Positions 7,402 to 8,859 of a stretch of DNA of 8,859 nucleotides are shown here, piece by piece. This DNA comes from JBDKGV01 sp039798005. Lineage in GTDB: Bacteria; Fibrobacterota; Fibrobacteria; UBA5070. The stretch covers positions 1 through 8,859 of the forward strand of contig JBDKGV010000142.1 in assembly GCA_039798005.1 (NCBI GenBank). Direction: 5' to 3'. The notes under the pieces were generated by a model. The model was not told where the DNA came from. It made no database searches and saw only the letters and a program-made list of their open reading frames with translations. Position numbers and translations under genes: made by a program. Position 1 is the stretch's first letter. Each line of letters begins with the position of its first letter.

Positions 7402-7892
7402 ACCATCATCCTGGCCAATTCAACCGCCACGCGATCAACGATGAAGTTGTCGACTTGGTATTTTCCTTGGTCGATCAGAAGTTGAATCTGATCCAATTTG
7501 GCCATCCGGTTCTTCTCATAGTCCGTCAGTTCGCCCTTGCCTTCGATGGCCGCCATTTCCTTCTGACGCAGTTGCTCGAGCACCTTGGCTTGAGCCTCCT
7601 GAATCATGGCCTTGCTCTGGGTCATCTCTTCGGCACTCGGAGATTCCAAGGCACCATTGCGCAGGCTCTGAGCATCCCCTTCGCTCGTCTTGGCCTGCCG
7701 GGCCATCAGATTGGCCATATGCTTGCCCTGAGAGGAGAGCTGAACCGTGTCACCACCGTCCGTCCCTTCGGCCACAACCCTGCTTGTCTGGCTTGACTTT
7801 CCATTCGCCTCGACTGAGGCTCCACGTCGCACCGGCGTGGAGGCGGGCGTCATTGAGCCGGATCCTACTGCTGCGGTTTTTCCTGCATCCAT
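7398..7892 (-). CDS. flgM: FlgM-like flagellar anti-sigma-28 factor
   Basis: 164 aa. FlgM binds and blocks the flagellar sigma factor (FliA/SigD) until the hook is complete, and is then exported. Two parts fit the family. An N-terminal DTVQLSSQGKHMANL (48-62) resembles the 'D-V-LS' motif. A C-terminal KLDQIQLLIDQGKYQVDNF (132-150), then IVDRVAVELA, resembles the sigma-binding region, whose hallmark is 'I..G.Y.vd...iA'. Between them lies a charged, Gln/Glu/Lys-rich helical stretch (about 87-130), and the first 47 residues are low-complexity and probably disordered, as expected for an exported FlgM. Typical FlgM is about 90-100 aa, so this one is long. The ATG at 7892 has an excellent site (GGAAGGAGG, 7 nt or so upstream). 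A sigma-28 promoter precedes it. An unrelated flagellar helper is the main alternative. Confidence 0.6.
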   Translation of the reverse strand: MDAGKTAAVGSGSMTPASTPVRRGASVEANGKSSQTSRVVAEGTDGGDTVQLSSQGKHMANLMARQAKTSEGDAQSLRNGALESPSAEEMTQSKAMIQEAQAKVLEQLRQKEMAAIEGKGELTDYEKNRMAKLDQIQLLIDQGKYQVDNFIVDRVAVELARMMV

Positions 7893-7953
7893 GATCGCAC
7901 CCTCCTTCCTGGGATCTACTCGAAGCGGTATTGCTGGAGTATCTCCAATAGTG

Positions 7954-7981
7954 ATATCGGCAGGGACCTGACGAATCTTTA
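7954..7981 (-). promoter_or_regulatory. Sigma-28 / sigma-D type flagellar promoter for the flgM-rnhB unit
   Basis: On the minus strand, TAAA (complement of 7978-7981) is followed after 16 nt by GCCGATAT (complement of 7954-7961). The extended -35 reads GCTAAAG. This is the SigD consensus (TAAA, 14-16 nt, GCCGATAT) with an exact -10, and differs from the E. coli FliA consensus only by spacer length and the last base. Transcription would start near 7947, leaving a leader of about 55 nt before the ATG at 7892. Its place directly upstream of an anti-sigma-28 candidate is what autoregulated flgM genes show in known flagellar systems. Confidence 0.75.
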
Positions 7982-8002
7982 GCCTTATTTTCCCAATTGA
8001 AC

Positions 8003-8035
8003 AAAAAAATCCACCTGAAACGCGCCCAGGTGGAT
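8003..8035 (-). terminator. Rho-independent terminator of the nitrite/sulfite reductase gene
   Basis: Minus-strand hairpin with a perfect 9-bp stem (ATCCACCTG at 8009-8017 against CAGGTGGAT at 8027-8035, 9-nt loop). On the minus strand it is followed by a run of seven T (8003-8009 on the plus strand). It lies 31 bp after the reductase stop and 22 bp before the flgM promoter, so it insulates the two minus-strand units. Confidence 0.85.
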
Positions 8036-8066
8036 GAATTTTGGCAAGTCCTTGAAAAATAACGAG

Positions 8067-8859
8067 TTACGATGCCTCGACAACAAACGCGGCTGGGGAC
8101 TTGCGCGCAAGGACCATGAGCTCGTCAAGAAAAGCGCCGACTTCGGCCACAAATTCACGAGCAGGAGCTTCTTCGACGCTTCCAGAAAGTTCAAAAATTT
8201 CTGGAAGGTCGGGAAATTCCTTCGTTTGCGCCTTGCGCAACGCGTACGCCTCGACGTCCTGGGCAAGAGTCCGGTCTTCCGTCCCATTGGCCAGAGTCCC
8301 GGCCCTCAAGGCCTGCTGGAAGGCAAGCCGGGCGGCATAGGCGGCATCGGACCAGAACCGGTGCGAAAGCTGGGTGCGTGCATGCAGATAGTGACGCTCA
8401 GCGGTGAACAGCCACTCATCGACCAAGTCGACGGTCACGGGAGAGTGCCCCCCCATTCCCGGACGCGCATCGTAGTCGGTGTCAAAATCCCAATCGCGAT
8501 AGAAGGAGGCATCGTCCTCATAGGAGGGAATCTCCTCGAACCGGGCCAGAGCCTTCGCAAGGGTCGCATCGGGAAGCTTCCAGAGGAAATCGCCTAGGGT
8601 CTTCTTGCCACCCTTGGCCTTGTAGAGCTTCAGGATCTCGACAACCGCTTCCGGAACGTGCTTGGCTGCGATCCGCACCGAGCGACGCGCCATGCGGTCG
8701 ATTCCGGCTTGGGCTCCCCCACCCACCAAAAGTTGGAAATACGGCGCAGCATGCCCGCCAAAGCTTCTTGCCATGCCGTGAAAGCCAAGCTCGGCGATGT
8801 GGTGGTGACCGCAGGAGTTGGTGCATCCAGAAATCCGGATCCGACCGGGCACATCCAGA
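8067..8859 (-). CDS. Siroheme nitrite/sulfite reductase, C-terminal part (5' end outside window)
   Basis: About 264 codons, open to the window edge, so the N-terminal part is missing. The motif RISGCTNSCGHHHIAELGFHG is the family signature; its CxxxC cysteines (codons 8823-8825 and 8811-8813) are the second pair of 4Fe-4S ligands, the last one bridging to siroheme. NSCG is nearer to ferredoxin-type NirA than to classical CysI. These enzymes reduce nitrite to ammonia or sulfite to sulfide in assimilation; which one cannot be told here. After the reductase fold (YDARPGM, about 120 residues before the stop) comes an extra helical domain: 'VDEWLFTAERHYLHARTQL', 'SDAAYAARLAFQQALRAGTL', 'FAxEVGAFLDELM'-like end. 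Its AExxxxxA and DAAYxA pattern recalls HEPN-type helical domains found behind some reductases of this family. That assignment is tentative. Confidence 0.85.
   Translation of the reverse strand, partial: LDVPGRIRISGCTNSCGHHHIAELGFHGMARSFGGHAAPYFQLLVGGGAQAGIDRMARRSVRIAAKHVPEAVVEILKLYKAKGGKKTLGDFLWKLPDATLAKALARFEEIPSYEDDASFYRDWDFDTDYDARPGMGGHSPVTVDLVDEWLFTAERHYLHARTQLSHRFWSDAAYAARLAFQQALRAGTLANGTEDRTLAQDVEAYALRKAQTKEFPDLPEIFELSGSVEEAPAREFVAEVGAFLDELMVLARKSPAAFVVEAS

Noticed and set aside
6850..7485. A 211-codon plus-strand open frame over rnhB
   Set aside because: rnhB has every catalytic motif on the minus strand, and the plus frame runs across the coupled rnhB-flgM junction without domain content.
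8034..8597. A 187-codon plus-strand open frame over the reductase tail
   Set aside because: It begins within the reductase terminator and lies antisense to a gene with a clear siroheme signature further up; no supporting signal was seen.

Overview
The window is compact bacterial DNA of roughly 55-60% GC. It carries nine protein genes, two of them cut by the window edges, and no RNA genes, insertion sequences or CRISPR arrays. A lipoprotein signal, a full set of type IV minor pilins and a flagellar-type anti-sigma gene point to a diderm (Gram-negative type), flagellated and piliated bacterium. The phylum cannot be fixed from the sequence. Fibrobacterota or a neighbouring lineage is only a guess.

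Layout. Positions 1-2149 (+): the end of a lytic transglycosylase, a translationally coupled L-asparaginase-family protein, and a lipoprotein of unknown function. Positions 2206-6746 (+): a four-gene minor-pilin operon in the canonical order fimT/gspH, pilV, pilW, pilX. Each of the last three genes starts at or inside the end of the one before it, with overlaps of 4, 4 and 11 bp. Positions 6770-6798: a 13-bp hairpin that can terminate transcription from both sides of a convergent junction. Positions 7892-6808 (-): a FlgM-like anti-sigma-28 gene followed by rnhB (RNase HII), coupled through a TTGA overlap. Upstream of flgM lies a very good sigma-28/sigma-D promoter (TAAA, 16 nt, GCCGATAT). Positions 8859-8067 (-): the C-terminal part of a siroheme nitrite/sulfite reductase with an extra C-terminal domain, followed by a strong terminator.

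The pilin operon is the most unusual part. The pilW product appears to carry a beta-sandwich-like domain of about 180 residues inserted between its two conserved pilin strands. The pilX product is 764 aa, several times the usual PilX size. Behind its transmembrane helix is a Gly/Ser/Thr/Asn-rich region with a spacing of about 25-28 residues that looks like a beta-solenoid. No pilY1 is seen in the window. One reading is that these enlarged minor pilins form the pilus tip or adhesive surface themselves. The second notable point is the flgM-like gene: the protein match is weak alone but is backed by the kind of promoter flgM usually has, and this places rnhB in a flagellar regulon.
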